The notes: a model not told the origin generated them from the sequence alone. Positions 34,792 to 44,102 are shown, numbered from the stretch's first letter. The stretch: DNA of 64,000 nt from Gammaproteobacteria bacterium (GCA_022340305.1 JAJDOF010000099.1:53936-117935), one strand, 5' to 3'. Numbers and translations: made by a program.

Positions 34792-36127
34792 AGGGCGGGG
34801 TGGCTTCGAGATAACACACCGCAAGGTCTGGATGCTCGCCGGGCCAATCATTCTGTCCAATATTTCAGTCCCCCTGGTGGGCGCGGTCGACACCGCGGTC
34901 GTCGGTCACCTACCCGGTCCCGAAGCGATCGGTGCGGTCGCGATCGGCGCGTTGATCTTCAGCTTCCTCTACTGGGGTTTCGGTTTCCTGCGCATGGGCA
35001 CCACCGGTTTTGTCGCGCAGGCCTTCGGTGCCGGTGACTGGAACAGTCTTGCCGATACCTTGATGCGCGTGCTGATGCTGGCGCTGCTGTTGGGCGCTTT
35101 CACGATCCTCATTGCTACGCCGATAATCCAGCTGGCATTCTATCTGATCGACAGCAGTGCCGAGGTCGAAGGGCTGGCAAGCGATTACGCTGTGATTCGT
35201 ATCTTCAGCGCCCCGGCGGTGCTTTGCCTGTACGCGTTTAGCGGAATATTTATCGGCATGCACAATACGCGAGCCGCTTTCGTGTTGCAGTTGATCCTGA
35301 ACATCAGCAACGTGTTACTCGACCTGTTGTTCGTGCTCGGTTTCGGCTGGGGTGTGGAGGGCGTGGCAGCGGCGTCGGTGATTGCCGAATACCTGGCGAT
35401 GCTGAGCGGTTTTTACCTGTTGCGGCATCGGCTTCGCGATGCCTATGAACGTTACGATCGTGCGCGTCTACTGGAGCGAAGTGCATTAACGCAATTGTTT
35501 ACCGCAAATGGCAATATATTTGTGCGCACCCTGTGCATGTTGTTCGCGTTCAGTTATTTCACCGCCAAAAGCGCGGGGCAGGGCGAGGTGATTCTCGCTG
35601 CTAATGCGATACTGATGCATATGCAAAGCATCATGGCGTACGGCCTGGATGGGTTTGCCCATGCCGTCGAGGCGCTCGCTGGCAGTGCGTATGGCGCCGG
35701 TAAAAAACAGGCGTTCCGTCGAGCGGTGATTTTAACCAGTGCCTGGGCCGCGTTCGTCGCTTTGCTGGCGGCGCTTGTTTACTGGTTGCTCGGTGAATCC
35801 ATTGTCGCCCTGTTTACCAATATCGATGCGGTCGTCGAAAGCGCCCTGCATTACCTGCCGTGGATGATTGCTGCGCCGTTAATTTCGGTGTGGAGTTTTC
35901 AGCTCGATGGCATCTTCATCGGTAGCGGACACACCCGTGAAATGCGCAACGCGATGATCGTTTCGACGCTGGCTTACCTTGCCATGCTGCAGCTGACGAT
36001 TCCGCTACTGGGCAACCACGGTCTGTTCCTCGGACTGGCATTTTTTATGTTGATGCGCGCCTTGTCGCTGCTTTTCTACTATCGTGGCATCGAGGCCGCG
36101 ATTGGCCGCAGGGCAACCACCGGCTGA
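34784..36127 (+). CDS. MATE-family efflux transporter
   Basis: Multidrug and toxin extrusion (MATE) antiporter, 447 residues with 12 predicted membrane helices, in the DinF-like branch. It opens with HRKVWMLAGPIILSNISVPLVGAVDTAVVGHL, the standard first-helix pair of MATE proteins, and the FGFLRMGTTGFVAQAFGAGD motif follows. The second repeat begins around residue 235 with FTANGNIFVRTLCMLFAFSYF and has FAHAVEALAGSAYGAG. It exports cationic compounds using sodium or proton gradients. The start codon lies inside the end of the preceding MFS gene, so the two are translationally coupled. No regulator is adjacent. Confidence 0.9.
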   Translation: MSEGRGGFEITHRKVWMLAGPIILSNISVPLVGAVDTAVVGHLPGPEAIGAVAIGALIFSFLYWGFGFLRMGTTGFVAQAFGAGDWNSLADTLMRVLMLALLLGAFTILIATPIIQLAFYLIDSSAEVEGLASDYAVIRIFSAPAVLCLYAFSGIFIGMHNTRAAFVLQLILNISNVLLDLLFVLGFGWGVEGVAAASVIAEYLAMLSGFYLLRHRLRDAYERYDRARLLERSALTQLFTANGNIFVRTLCMLFAFSYFTAKSAGQGEVILAANAILMHMQSIMAYGLDGFAHAVEALAGSAYGAGKKQAFRRAVILTSAWAAFVALLAALVYWLLGESIVALFTNIDAVVESALHYLPWMIAAPLISVWSFQLDGIFIGSGHTREMRNAMIVSTLAYLAMLQLTIPLLGNHGLFLGLAFFMLMRALSLLFYYRGIEAAIGRRATTG

Positions 36128-36158
36128 TGAATCCTGGCTCGCACCACCGTCATCGGCC

Positions 36159-37424
36159 ATGTGTCAAGCAACTGCCTTATCGGGACGTAACTTGACCGCC
36201 GCCAGCGCCAACAAGCAGCATCGTTTTTTGCTGGTCGCTCTGTTCCTCGGGCATTTGACCAACGATTGGGTGGCCGGGACCCTGTGGCTGCTGGCGCCAG
36301 CCATTGCAGTCAGCATGGGTCTCGGGCCTGTCGAGGTCGGCCTGATCCTCACCATTAACGGTATCGGCGCAGGCCTGGCCTATATACCCGCGGGCATCAT
36401 CTCGGATCGTTCGACCCGGCCCGGCCTGTTGATGTTGTTGAGCTTCTGGTGGGTCGCGATCGGCTACCTGAGCGCCACGCTCGCGCCCGGGTTCTGGGGT
36501 GTCACCCTGTTGCTCGCCTTCGCCGTTATGGGCGATGCTTTCTGGCACCCCATTGCAACCGGGGTGTTGGTCAAGGAGATGCCGGCGAGGCGCGCACAGG
36601 TGCTCGGTATCCATGCGGTCGGCGGCAGTATCGGCGCCGAGGTGATTGCCCCGCTCAGCAGTGGATTCCTGCTGGGATTTTTCGATTGGCAGACGACGCT
36701 GCAAATTCTCGCCTTGCCGGCCCTGATCATGGGTATCCTGTTTATTCCGGTCGCACAACGTATCAGCCGCGACAGCCCCGGTGAAGTCAGCCCGATCGAT
36801 TTTCGCGGGCTCGCGCGGCAGTGGTTCAAGCCGGCCGGCATTGCGCTGATGCTGGTATTGATCCTTTACAACATGGCGCTGATTGCGCAGCTGGCGATGG
36901 CGCCGTTGTATTTTCAGCGCGAACACGGTTTGTCGCCTTTCGTTGCGGGCTCGATCTTCGCCGGTATTTTGCTGTTGGGATCACTGTTCCAGCCCTTTTT
37001 CGGCAAATATTCCGATGGCCGGGGGCGCAAACCGATGATTCTACTGGTGCTTTTCGGCGCCAGCTTTTGCGCATTGTTTGCCGGCCTCAGTGACAGCCTC
37101 TACTGGGCGATCCTGGGATTATTGCCTGCAGTGGCGATGCTCACCGCGGTGCGCCCGGTGATCCTGGCGGCGGCGGTGGAGTTCAGCGGTAAAGCCGAGG
37201 CCACCACGCTCGGCATCGTATTTACCGTACTCGACGGTGTCGGTATGTTCGGTGCCCTGCTGGCGGGAATGGTGGGCGAGTTCGAACTGCGTTATGCCTT
37301 CATCATGGCTGCGGGGATGGCGTTGTCAGCCGCTCTCGTGTGCCTGTTCCTGAACTTCGCGATCACTGCTGCCAGCCGGGATGAACCGCTTATCGCCACA
37401 GTCGCTAATCCAGCTGATCCCTGA
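36159..37424 (+). CDS. MFS transporter, fosmidomycin-resistance (Fsr)-like
   Basis: Major facilitator, 421 residues from ATG 36159. The track start (GTG 36084) lies inside the MATE gene; TTG 36192 is another possibility. The first helix FLLVALFLGHLTNDWVAGTLWLLAPAIAV, with the HxxND element, and GPVEVGLILTINGIGAGLAYIPAGIISDRSTR recall Fsr-type exporters. The central loop carries RQWFKPAGIALMLVLILYNMAL, and the second half has GKYSDGRGRKPMILL. Third in a three-exporter run. Its 3' end overlaps the convergent phosphoribosyltransferase gene by 20 bases. The substrate is unknown. Confidence 0.78.
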   Translation: MCQATALSGRNLTAASANKQHRFLLVALFLGHLTNDWVAGTLWLLAPAIAVSMGLGPVEVGLILTINGIGAGLAYIPAGIISDRSTRPGLLMLLSFWWVAIGYLSATLAPGFWGVTLLLAFAVMGDAFWHPIATGVLVKEMPARRAQVLGIHAVGGSIGAEVIAPLSSGFLLGFFDWQTTLQILALPALIMGILFIPVAQRISRDSPGEVSPIDFRGLARQWFKPAGIALMLVLILYNMALIAQLAMAPLYFQREHGLSPFVAGSIFAGILLLGSLFQPFFGKYSDGRGRKPMILLVLFGASFCALFAGLSDSLYWAILGLLPAVAMLTAVRPVILAAAVEFSGKAEATTLGIVFTVLDGVGMFGALLAGMVGEFELRYAFIMAAGMALSAALVCLFLNFAITAASRDEPLIATVANPADP

Positions 37425-37968
37425 TAATGGCGTAAAGTTCAGCTCGATTGGCGGCAACCTCATCGACACTGAGACCTTCCAGCGAATGTGGATACTTGAG
37501 CCAGCGCGCGGTTTCGTGGAGATAGTAGTCAGGTACCCGGCTACTCAGGTTGCGTGCGGGCTTGTAGTAAGGCACTGCCACGCGAATGTCGTGCGGTGTA
37601 TTGAGTCGCGCTTTCTCCTGCAGGTGCTTGATTACCGCATCGATGGTCAGGCCCGTGTCGAAAACATCGTCGACGATCAGCAGGCGATCCTCGCGCCTGC
37701 AGTTTTCGACCAGGTAATTCATGCCGTGAATGCGAATTTCATGGGAGCGCCCGTCGATGCCGCTGTAGGAAGAGGTGCGAATGGCGATGTGATCGGTTTC
37801 GATGCCATACCAGGTGAGCAGTTCCTGTATTGCAATCCCCATCGGTACACCACCGCGCCAGATCGCGACCATGAATGACGGGCGAAAACCATCTTTGATA
37901 ATCGCGGCGCCTAGGCGGAACGAATCTTCGAGTAATTGTTGCGCCGATATATAGTGTTTTTCACTCAT
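37405..37968 (-). CDS. Phosphoribosyltransferase-domain protein (copy A)
   Basis: Type-I phosphoribosyltransferase fold, 187 residues from ATG 37968 (MSEKHYISAQQLLEDSFRLG). The longer track start would overlap the divergent gene. The PRPP-binding loop is LLIVDDVFDTGLT, preceded by the hydrophobic strand and the IWRGGVPMG element. Relatives are annotated as hypoxanthine- or xanthine-guanine PRTases, but the C-terminal half (PDYYLHETARWLKYPHSLEGLS) is of a less-studied branch. It is a clear paralog of the divergent neighbour, with starts only about 50 bases apart. It probably acts on a purine base or has a regulatory role; specificity is not readable. Confidence 0.8.
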   Translation of the reverse strand: MSEKHYISAQQLLEDSFRLGAAIIKDGFRPSFMVAIWRGGVPMGIAIQELLTWYGIETDHIAIRTSSYSGIDGRSHEIRIHGMNYLVENCRREDRLLIVDDVFDTGLTIDAVIKHLQEKARLNTPHDIRVAVPYYKPARNLSSRVPDYYLHETARWLKYPHSLEGLSVDEVAANRAELYAIIRDQLD

Positions 37969-38017
37969 CTCGCGTGCATTAACCCAGGTCAATTGGTAGG
38001 CTTCGCCAGAATAGCAT

Positions 38018-38617
38018 ATGAGTTTCAAAGGGATGCAAAAACGCTTTATCGAGGAACAGGAGTTGCTGGAGGATTCCTACCGCCTGGCGCGGCAGATTTA
38101 CCTGAGTGGATTCCGCCCCGACTTTATTGTCGGCGTCTGGCGGGGTGGTTCCACGGTCGGTATTTATGTTCAGGAATGCCTGCAGTATCTCGGTGTGAAG
38201 ACCGACCACATCGCGGTTCGTACCTCTTATCGTGGCCGTGATGATTATTTTCGACAACTGCAGCAGGGCATTGAGATGCGCGCTCATGGACTGCAATACC
38301 TGTACGAGAACCTTAATGCGGACGATGCGCTGCTAATCGTCGACGATGTATACAGTACCGGGCGCAACGTCAGGGCGATCGTCAATCGACTCCAGCAAAA
38401 AAACAAGCGCAACATGCCATCCGCGGTGCGCATCGCGGCGCCGTATTATCGTTGCGTGGCCGATCGCAACGATGCCCCGCCCGATTACTTTCTGCAACAA
38501 ACCGAGGACTGGCTGGTACTTCCCTACGAATTGACCGGCATCAGTCGTGCCGAGATGGCCGCACACAAGTCGTGGATACTTCCCTTGCTCGACGAACTCA
38601 AACCCAACTGGCAATAG
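38018..38617 (+). CDS. Phosphoribosyltransferase-domain protein (copy B)
   Basis: Second PRTase-fold protein, 199 residues. It shares with copy A the order QELLEDSYRLARQIYLSGFRPDFIV, VWRGGSTVGIYVQE, KTDHIAVRTS, the PRPP loop LLIVDDVYSTGRN, RIAAPYYR, and PDYFLQQTEDWLVLPYELTGIS. The loop has Tyr-Ser where copy A has Phe-Asp, which may change the base or PRPP handling. It is transcribed away from copy A and is followed after eight bases by the aminotransferase gene. Both copies could form a heteromer or act on different bases. The function beyond PRTase is unknown. Confidence 0.8.
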   Translation: MSFKGMQKRFIEEQELLEDSYRLARQIYLSGFRPDFIVGVWRGGSTVGIYVQECLQYLGVKTDHIAVRTSYRGRDDYFRQLQQGIEMRAHGLQYLYENLNADDALLIVDDVYSTGRNVRAIVNRLQQKNKRNMPSAVRIAAPYYRCVADRNDAPPDYFLQQTEDWLVLPYELTGISRAEMAAHKSWILPLLDELKPNWQ

Positions 38618-38625
38618 TCAACAGC

Positions 38626-39798
38626 ATGAAATTTTCTTCGCTAACCGATCGCGTCAAAGGCAGTGCCGCCGACGCCTGGGATTTGCACTACGAGGCCAAG
38701 CAGGCCAGGGCGCGCGGCGAGGACGTCATCATTCTGAGTGTTGGCGATCCTGACTTCGCCACACCCGAGCGCGTGATCGAGCGGGCGTCGCAAGCGATGC
38801 GCGATGGTGACACCCATTACACCTCTATTCTGGGGCATAGCGAGTTGCGCGAGGCGATTGCCGAACGGCATCGGCAGAGCAGTGGGCAGCAGATCGATAT
38901 CAACCAGGTCATTACCACGTCGGGTGCACAAAACGCGTTATTCGCCTGCTCATTGTGCCTGCTCGAGGCTGGCGACGAGGCGATCGTACTGCAACCCATG
39001 TATGTCACCTACGAAGCGACGATACAGGCCCCCGGGGCAACGCTGGTGCCGGTAGTGCTGCACGCAGAGCACGGTTTCCGGCTGGATCGCGAAACCCTGC
39101 AGAATGCGATTTCCGAGCGAACGCGCGCTATTTTCTATGCGTCACCCAGCAACCCGACCGGCGTGGCGCTTAATCGTGAAGAGCTCGAATTGATTGCCGA
39201 GGTAGCCAGGCGACATGACCTGTGGGTCGTTGCTGACGAAGTCTATGCCGATTTCCTCTATGCTGAACCCTTTCAGCACATCGCGGCTCTGCCCGGTATG
39301 GCGGAACGCGTGATTACCATCGGCAGCCTGTCGAAATCCTATGCCATGAGCGGCTGGCGGGTTGGCTGGGCCATCGCACCGCCGCCAATGATCGCCAATA
39401 TGGAAAAACTCGCATTGTGCATGCTCTACGGTTTGCCGGGTTTTATTCAACAGGCCGGTGCCGAGGCCCTGAAACACTGCGCGCAAGACTTGCAGTCCAT
39501 GCGGGAAATTTACCGCCAGCGGCGCGATTTTTTGTTCGCGGCATTCAGCGCGATCCCCGGGCTCGAACCGCTATTGCCCGAGGCAGGTATGTTCATGATG
39601 GTAAAGGTAACCGGCAGTGGTTATACGGCGGCCGATTTTTCCCGGGCTCTCTACCAGGCAAGCGGAGTATCGGTGCTCGATGCTACCGCGTTCGGCGCGA
39701 GCGCCGCGGGATATGTGCGGGTTTCTTACACGGTATCCGAGGCTGATTTGAGGGAAGCCTGCAAGCGCATTCAATCTTTCATGGAAAATCTGCAATGA
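38626..39798 (+). CDS. aruH: Class I/II PLP aminotransferase, arginine:pyruvate transaminase-like (AruH)
   Basis: PLP-dependent aminotransferase of 390 residues from ATG 38626; the track extends upstream through a PRTase shadow. It opens KFSSLTDRVKGSAADAWDLHYEA, very like Pseudomonas AruH, with SVGDPDFATPE. Active-site motifs are SPSNPTGVALN, VADEVYADFLY and the PLP lysine in GSLSKSYAMSGWRVGW. The AruH-like LALCMLYGLPGFIQQAG is also present. AruH converts L-arginine plus pyruvate to 2-ketoarginine and alanine; aspartate or other amino-acid transaminase activity is possible. It overlaps tag by four bases (ATGA) and leads a plus-strand gene run. Confidence 0.8.
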   Translation: MKFSSLTDRVKGSAADAWDLHYEAKQARARGEDVIILSVGDPDFATPERVIERASQAMRDGDTHYTSILGHSELREAIAERHRQSSGQQIDINQVITTSGAQNALFACSLCLLEAGDEAIVLQPMYVTYEATIQAPGATLVPVVLHAEHGFRLDRETLQNAISERTRAIFYASPSNPTGVALNREELELIAEVARRHDLWVVADEVYADFLYAEPFQHIAALPGMAERVITIGSLSKSYAMSGWRVGWAIAPPPMIANMEKLALCMLYGLPGFIQQAGAEALKHCAQDLQSMREIYRQRRDFLFAAFSAIPGLEPLLPEAGMFMMVKVTGSGYTAADFSRALYQASGVSVLDATAFGASAAGYVRVSYTVSEADLREACKRIQSFMENLQ

Positions 39799-40376
39799 CA
39801 CAGGATGCTATCAAGCGTTGCTGGTGGTGTGGCGACGATGAACTCTACCAGCATTATCACGATCACGAATGGGGCACGCCGCTGCACGACGATCGAGAAT
39901 TGTTTGAATTCCTCTGTCTCGAAGGCGCGCAGGCGGGCCTGAGCTGGATCACCATTTTGCGCAAGCGCGAACACTACCGCGAGGTGTTCGATAATTTCGA
40001 TGCCGACAGGATAGCGCGCTACGATGACGCGAAAATCGCTGCCCTGTTGCAGGATCCCGGCATTGTGCGCAATCGTCTCAAGGTCAACGGCTTCGTCAAA
40101 AATGCGCGTGCTTATCTCGAGATGCGGCAGCAAGGCTTGACGCTGGATTCCTACCTGTGGAATTTTGTCGATGGTGAGCCGCTGCAAAACAGGCGCACGA
40201 CGATGGCCGACGTACCGGCCACTACAGCGCTGTCGGACGCGATGGCGAAGGATTTGAAAAAACGCGGCTTTACCTTTGTCGGCAGCACCATATGTTACGC
40301 CTTCATGCAGGCCGCCGGATTGGTGAACGATCATCTGACCGATTGTTTTCGCCACCCGCAATTAACCGGGGATTGA
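39795..40376 (+). CDS. tag: DNA-3-methyladenine glycosylase I
   Basis: Base-excision repair enzyme that removes 3-methyladenine from alkylated DNA. The length, 193 residues, is normal for Tag. The zinc ligands are visible at both ends: RCWWCGDDELYQHYHDHEWG at the start and CYAFMQAAGLVNDHLTDCFRH at the end. Other signatures are LEGAQAGLSWITILRKRE and RNRLKVNGFVKNA. It is coupled to the aminotransferase gene by an ATGA overlap, which is an odd partner for repair and probably reflects chance operon packing, unless N-methylated substrates cause alkylation stress. Confidence 0.95.
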   Translation: MTQDAIKRCWWCGDDELYQHYHDHEWGTPLHDDRELFEFLCLEGAQAGLSWITILRKREHYREVFDNFDADRIARYDDAKIAALLQDPGIVRNRLKVNGFVKNARAYLEMRQQGLTLDSYLWNFVDGEPLQNRRTTMADVPATTALSDAMAKDLKKRGFTFVGSTICYAFMQAAGLVNDHLTDCFRHPQLTGD

Positions 40377-40377
40377 T

Positions 40378-41196
40378 ATGTCGCTGCAGGCGCAAGTCGA
40401 ATTTCTGGCCGAACGGGTTGAACGGCCAATCTATTATGCCTCGAGTGCCGGGCGCAACGCTGCTCACCATATTGATCAACCGATGGAGATGGTAACCGTC
40501 GAGGTAAACGACGCCCGATTGCGCAGTGATAACGCGCAGTGTGACGAATTCGGCATGCACCCTTCAGGCTTTAAGCTGCTGGAGCTGCCAACCCGGGTGC
40601 GAAATTTTCTGGACCAGGATGAGGTCAGGTCAGTATACGAAATTGAGATCGAGGCTTTTCTGAAGTCCCTTACCGGGTGTTACCGGGTACATATATTCGA
40701 TCATACGGTACGCGCGTCTGATGCCGGGTTACGCGAGCAGAAGCAGGTGCGCGAACCGGCGCAGCTGGTACACAATGATTACACCTCCCATTCCGGTTTG
40801 GTCTGCCTGCGCGAAAATCTCGGTGCCGATGCCGAAAAGCTCGCGCACGGACGGTTTCAGATCGTCAATGTTTGGCGGCCGCTGGTCGATCCGGTCGAAG
40901 ACTATCCACTGGCTTTGTGTGATGCGCGCAGTCTCGATCCGTCAGACCTGATCGATAGCGAGCGTCGCGCCCCGAATCATACGGGCGAAATTCAACTCGC
41001 CGTGTACGCCGCTGATCAGCGCTGGTATTACTATTCCGCGATGCGCCCACCGGAGGTGCTGGTATTCAAAACTTTCGACTCCATAGACGGCGGGGTGCAT
41101 CCCTGCAGTATACATAGCGCGATCCACCTGCCAGGTGCGCCAGTTGATGCCAAACCGCGGGAAAGTGTCGAAACCAGGGCTTTTGTCTTTTACTGA
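40378..41196 (+). CDS. CmcJ/NvfI-family oxidoreductase
   Basis: Protein of 272 residues with the CmcJ/NvfI pattern, a family related to cephamycin 7-alpha-hydroxylation component CmcJ and the fungal dioxygenase NvfI. Seen in order: YRVHIFDHTVRASD, an H-x-D element in AQLVHNDYTSHSG, the family string RFQIVNVWRPLVDPVEDYPLALCDARSL, YYYSAMRPPEVLVFKTFDS, and a second His in HSAIHLPGAP. The H-x-D plus distal H would suit a non-heme Fe(II)/2-oxoglutarate site. It begins one base after tag. There is no antibiotic cluster here, so it probably modifies a small acid or amine. Confidence 0.75.
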   Translation: MSLQAQVEFLAERVERPIYYASSAGRNAAHHIDQPMEMVTVEVNDARLRSDNAQCDEFGMHPSGFKLLELPTRVRNFLDQDEVRSVYEIEIEAFLKSLTGCYRVHIFDHTVRASDAGLREQKQVREPAQLVHNDYTSHSGLVCLRENLGADAEKLAHGRFQIVNVWRPLVDPVEDYPLALCDARSLDPSDLIDSERRAPNHTGEIQLAVYAADQRWYYYSAMRPPEVLVFKTFDSIDGGVHPCSIHSAIHLPGAPVDAKPRESVETRAFVFY

Positions 41197-41360
41197 CGAA
41201 CTTTCCCGCGCAAGCGGTCGACCAATCTGCGTGCAAATGCCACTGCCACCGTGCCCGGCGACAGGACCCTCACGGTCACTGTTGACGTCTGCCGACAATG
41301 GTCTTGTTTTTAGGTCGATAAACCGACAAAGTAGCGAAGCGTGAATCGAGGAGCAAGGTT

Positions 41361-42500
41361 ATGACAGGGTCAGAATCAAGAGAATCGGTATTAATCAGTT
41401 TGTGGGATGCGGCCATCGAGGCAGTTTCCGGTTACCAGGCGGTGGCTAACGCATTGAAAGCCGATTCGACGTTTCGACCCGATCAGATTATCGCCGTGGG
41501 CAAGGCTGCAGCGGGCATGTGTCTCGGTGCGCTGGACAATCTACCGGCCTGCGATGCGCTGGTGGTTACCAAGTACGGCCATGCCGATGCGCAACTGCAG
41601 GATCGTGAGGGTGTCACCATCCTCGAAGCCGGACATCCTATCCCCGATCAGAATTCGCTCACCGCCGGCCACGTTTTGCTCGAGCGGACTTTCACCATGC
41701 AGCCCGATAGCCGACTGTTAATGCTGGTTTCAGGCGGGGCCTCGGCACTCGCCGAAGCGTTGCCGGCCGGTATGTCGCTCGATGACCTGCAGACCAGGAC
41801 TGACGAAATGATTGCCAGTGGTAACACCATCGCGGAGATTAATGCCTGGCGTAAGCAGAATTCGTTGATCAAGGATGGCAAATTGATCGAAGCCTTCAAA
41901 GGCGCCGAACTGCGGGTTTACGCCATCTCGGACGTCGAGGGCGACGCCATCGATACCATCGGCTCCGGCCTGGGTGACTGTCATCGTGCGAGCGTGCTGG
42001 CGCGTTCGAAGGTGATCGCTTCCAATCGGATTGCGCGGGATCAAGTAGGCAAAACGGCGATCGAACTGGGCCTGGTGGTCAATGTCAACGAGGAGACACT
42101 GTATGGTGATCTGTTCGAACTCGCCGCTGTGATCGGCGATACCCTGCGTAATGCCGAGCCCGGGGTCTATCTGTGGGGTGGTGAGCCCACCGTCGTACTG
42201 CCCGCTAATCCTGGCAAGGGTGGGCGTAACCAGAGTCTGGCGCTTGCGGTAGCCGAGCATCTTGCCGGACTCGAGCATATCAGTTTACTGGTGGCCGGTA
42301 CCGACGGTAGCGACGGGCCGACGACCGCGGCAGGCGGAATTGTGGATGGTAGCACCTGGAGTGATCCGCGCGCGGCGCGCGCTGCCCTGCAGCAGGCCGA
42401 TGCTGGAAGCTATCTGCAACAACAGGACGCGTTATTCGTCACCGGTCCTACGAACACCAATGTCATGGACCTCGCCATCGCCATCGTCGACGCGGTATAA
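41361..42500 (+). CDS. Glycerate 2-kinase (GckA/TtuD, DUF4147-MOFRL type)
   Basis: Kinase of 379 residues making 2-phosphoglycerate from D-glycerate. The start has GAGGAGC upstream. The N-terminal domain has IIAVGKAAAGMCLGAL, VVTKYGHA, EAGHPIPDQNSL and LLMLVSGGASALAEALP. The MOFRL domain has GGEPTVVLP, GGRNQSLALAVAEHL, LVAGTDGSDGPTTAAGGIVDG and a final GPTNTNVMDLAIAI, all diagnostic. Older databases label this family hydroxypyruvate reductase. Near glyoxylate-related genes it could channel glyoxylate-derived glycerate into lower glycolysis. About 165 non-coding bases separate it from the CmcJ-family gene. Confidence 0.9.
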   Translation: MTGSESRESVLISLWDAAIEAVSGYQAVANALKADSTFRPDQIIAVGKAAAGMCLGALDNLPACDALVVTKYGHADAQLQDREGVTILEAGHPIPDQNSLTAGHVLLERTFTMQPDSRLLMLVSGGASALAEALPAGMSLDDLQTRTDEMIASGNTIAEINAWRKQNSLIKDGKLIEAFKGAELRVYAISDVEGDAIDTIGSGLGDCHRASVLARSKVIASNRIARDQVGKTAIELGLVVNVNEETLYGDLFELAAVIGDTLRNAEPGVYLWGGEPTVVLPANPGKGGRNQSLALAVAEHLAGLEHISLLVAGTDGSDGPTTAAGGIVDGSTWSDPRAARAALQQADAGSYLQQQDALFVTGPTNTNVMDLAIAIVDAV

Positions 42501-42548
42501 GCGCAACCACGCGAACCGGGTAAACCCCATGCCTGCAGCTGATCAAAT

Positions 42549-44036
42549 ATGACTTACCGAATCTTAAGCGCCGAGATCGCGCATGAAACCAATACCTTCA
42601 GCCGCCTGGTGACCGACCAGCAGGCGTTTCGCGACCGCTATTTCTATGCTGGCGAAGAAGCCCTGTTGCAACGTGCCCAGGCGAATACCGAACTGGCCGG
42701 TTTTGTCGAAGTGGCGCAGGCATCTGACTGGCAGCTCGAGCACCTGCACAGCGCTGCAGCCGGACCCTCGGGCAAGGTAACCCGGGCCGCATTCGACTGG
42801 CTGTGCGATCCCATTGTCGAGGCGGCAAGCGCGAACCACTACGATGGAATCCTGCTGGGCTTGCACGGTGCGATGGTGACCGATTTCTGTGATGACGGTG
42901 AGGGTGAAATATTGCGACGCCTGCGAGACGTCTGCGGCCCGCAAATACCGATTGCAATCACGCTCGATTTACACGCCAATGTCAGCGAGGCGATGTGCGA
43001 GCTGGCCGATATCATCGTGTCCTATAAAACCTATCCGCATGTCGATATGCGCGCTGCCGGCAGGCACGCCGCGCGTTTGCTGCAGGCCACGCTGCAGGGA
43101 GATATCCACCCACAGACCATACGCGTCAGTTGTCCGATGCTGGAAGAGGTCAATGGCGGCCGTACCGATGTCGGGCCGATGATCGAGCGCCTGCGCCTGG
43201 CCTGCGACTGGGAGCAGCGCGCCGACGCGCATGCGGTCAGCATCAATGGCGGATTTGCCAGCGCCGACATCGCCGCAGTCGGACCGACCGTACTGGTCAC
43301 CGGTGAAGGCGATATGGACGTTCATCGAGCCTTCGCCGCAGGGCTTGCGGACGATATCTGGCAGCGTCGCAACGAAGTGATCAACGACTATCTTGAAGTC
43401 GATGCGGCCGCCGCCATCGCGCTTCAGTTCGACGCCAGGGAGGGTCCTCTGGTCATCGCGGACTATGCGGACAACCCGGGCGCGGGCGCCTATGGCGACG
43501 CCACCAACCTGTTGCGCGCGCTGCTGGCAGCGGGGGTGTCGAATGCCTGTTTCGGACCCATGGTCGATGGTGCAACGGTGCAGGCGATGTGGAAATATGA
43601 GCCGGGCGCTATTGTGGAAATACAGCTGGGCGGCAAAATCGATCCGGCGCATGGTGGCGGTCCGCTCACCCTGCAGGCCGAGTTGCTGTTAAAGAGCGAT
43701 GGTGACTATACCGGCAAGGGATCGATGATCGGCGGCTTGCGGCGTAGCTTCGGCCCCACCGTGGTGGTACGCGTGGCCGGTATCGAAATACTGGTGACCA
43801 CGCTTGCTGCGCAAATGCTGGATTTGCAGCAGTTCAGAAGTTTCGCCATCGAGCCGACCTCAAAGTCGGTGGTGGCGTTGAAATCGATGCAGCACTTCCG
43901 CGCCGATTTCGAGCCGATCGCCGCGCGCGTCATCGTTTGCGACAGCGGCGCCCTGTGCACCCCGCGTTATCGCCTGCTCGAATATCGTCGCGTGCCGCGT
44001 CCGATCTTCCCGCTCGACGCTGAGCTCGATTGCTGA
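42549..44036 (+). CDS. mlrC: M81-family metallopeptidase (MlrC-like)
   Basis: Zinc-dependent protein of 495 residues related to microcystinase C. It starts YRILSAEIAHETNTFS, as most members do. Metal-site candidates are in ITLDLHANVSEAMCELAD and SYKTYPHVDMRAAGRHAA. The C-terminal MlrC domain holds GPLVIADYADNPGAGAYGDATNLLRAL and the GGLRRSFGPTVVVRVAGIEIL segment. Despite the name, most members occur in organisms not exposed to microcystin and probably hydrolyse other small peptides or amidated compounds. It follows the glycerate kinase by 48 bases and is convergent with prpE. Confidence 0.88.
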   Translation: MTYRILSAEIAHETNTFSRLVTDQQAFRDRYFYAGEEALLQRAQANTELAGFVEVAQASDWQLEHLHSAAAGPSGKVTRAAFDWLCDPIVEAASANHYDGILLGLHGAMVTDFCDDGEGEILRRLRDVCGPQIPIAITLDLHANVSEAMCELADIIVSYKTYPHVDMRAAGRHAARLLQATLQGDIHPQTIRVSCPMLEEVNGGRTDVGPMIERLRLACDWEQRADAHAVSINGGFASADIAAVGPTVLVTGEGDMDVHRAFAAGLADDIWQRRNEVINDYLEVDAAAAIALQFDAREGPLVIADYADNPGAGAYGDATNLLRALLAAGVSNACFGPMVDGATVQAMWKYEPGAIVEIQLGGKIDPAHGGGPLTLQAELLLKSDGDYTGKGSMIGGLRRSFGPTVVVRVAGIEILVTTLAAQMLDLQQFRSFAIEPTSKSVVALKSMQHFRADFEPIAARVIVCDSGALCTPRYRLLEYRRVPRPIFPLDAELDC

Positions 44037-44102
44037 TCCCCGGTCAGGCAGTCGCCGCCGTGCAGCAAGCAGATGTGGGCTATCGGCATTGACAGGGCAG
44101 GG

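Noticed and set aside
36177-36926. 249-codon minus-strand ORF opposite the Fsr-like MFS gene
   Set aside because: Glu/Gln/Arg-rich shadow of a hydrophobic membrane protein, the usual antisense pattern.
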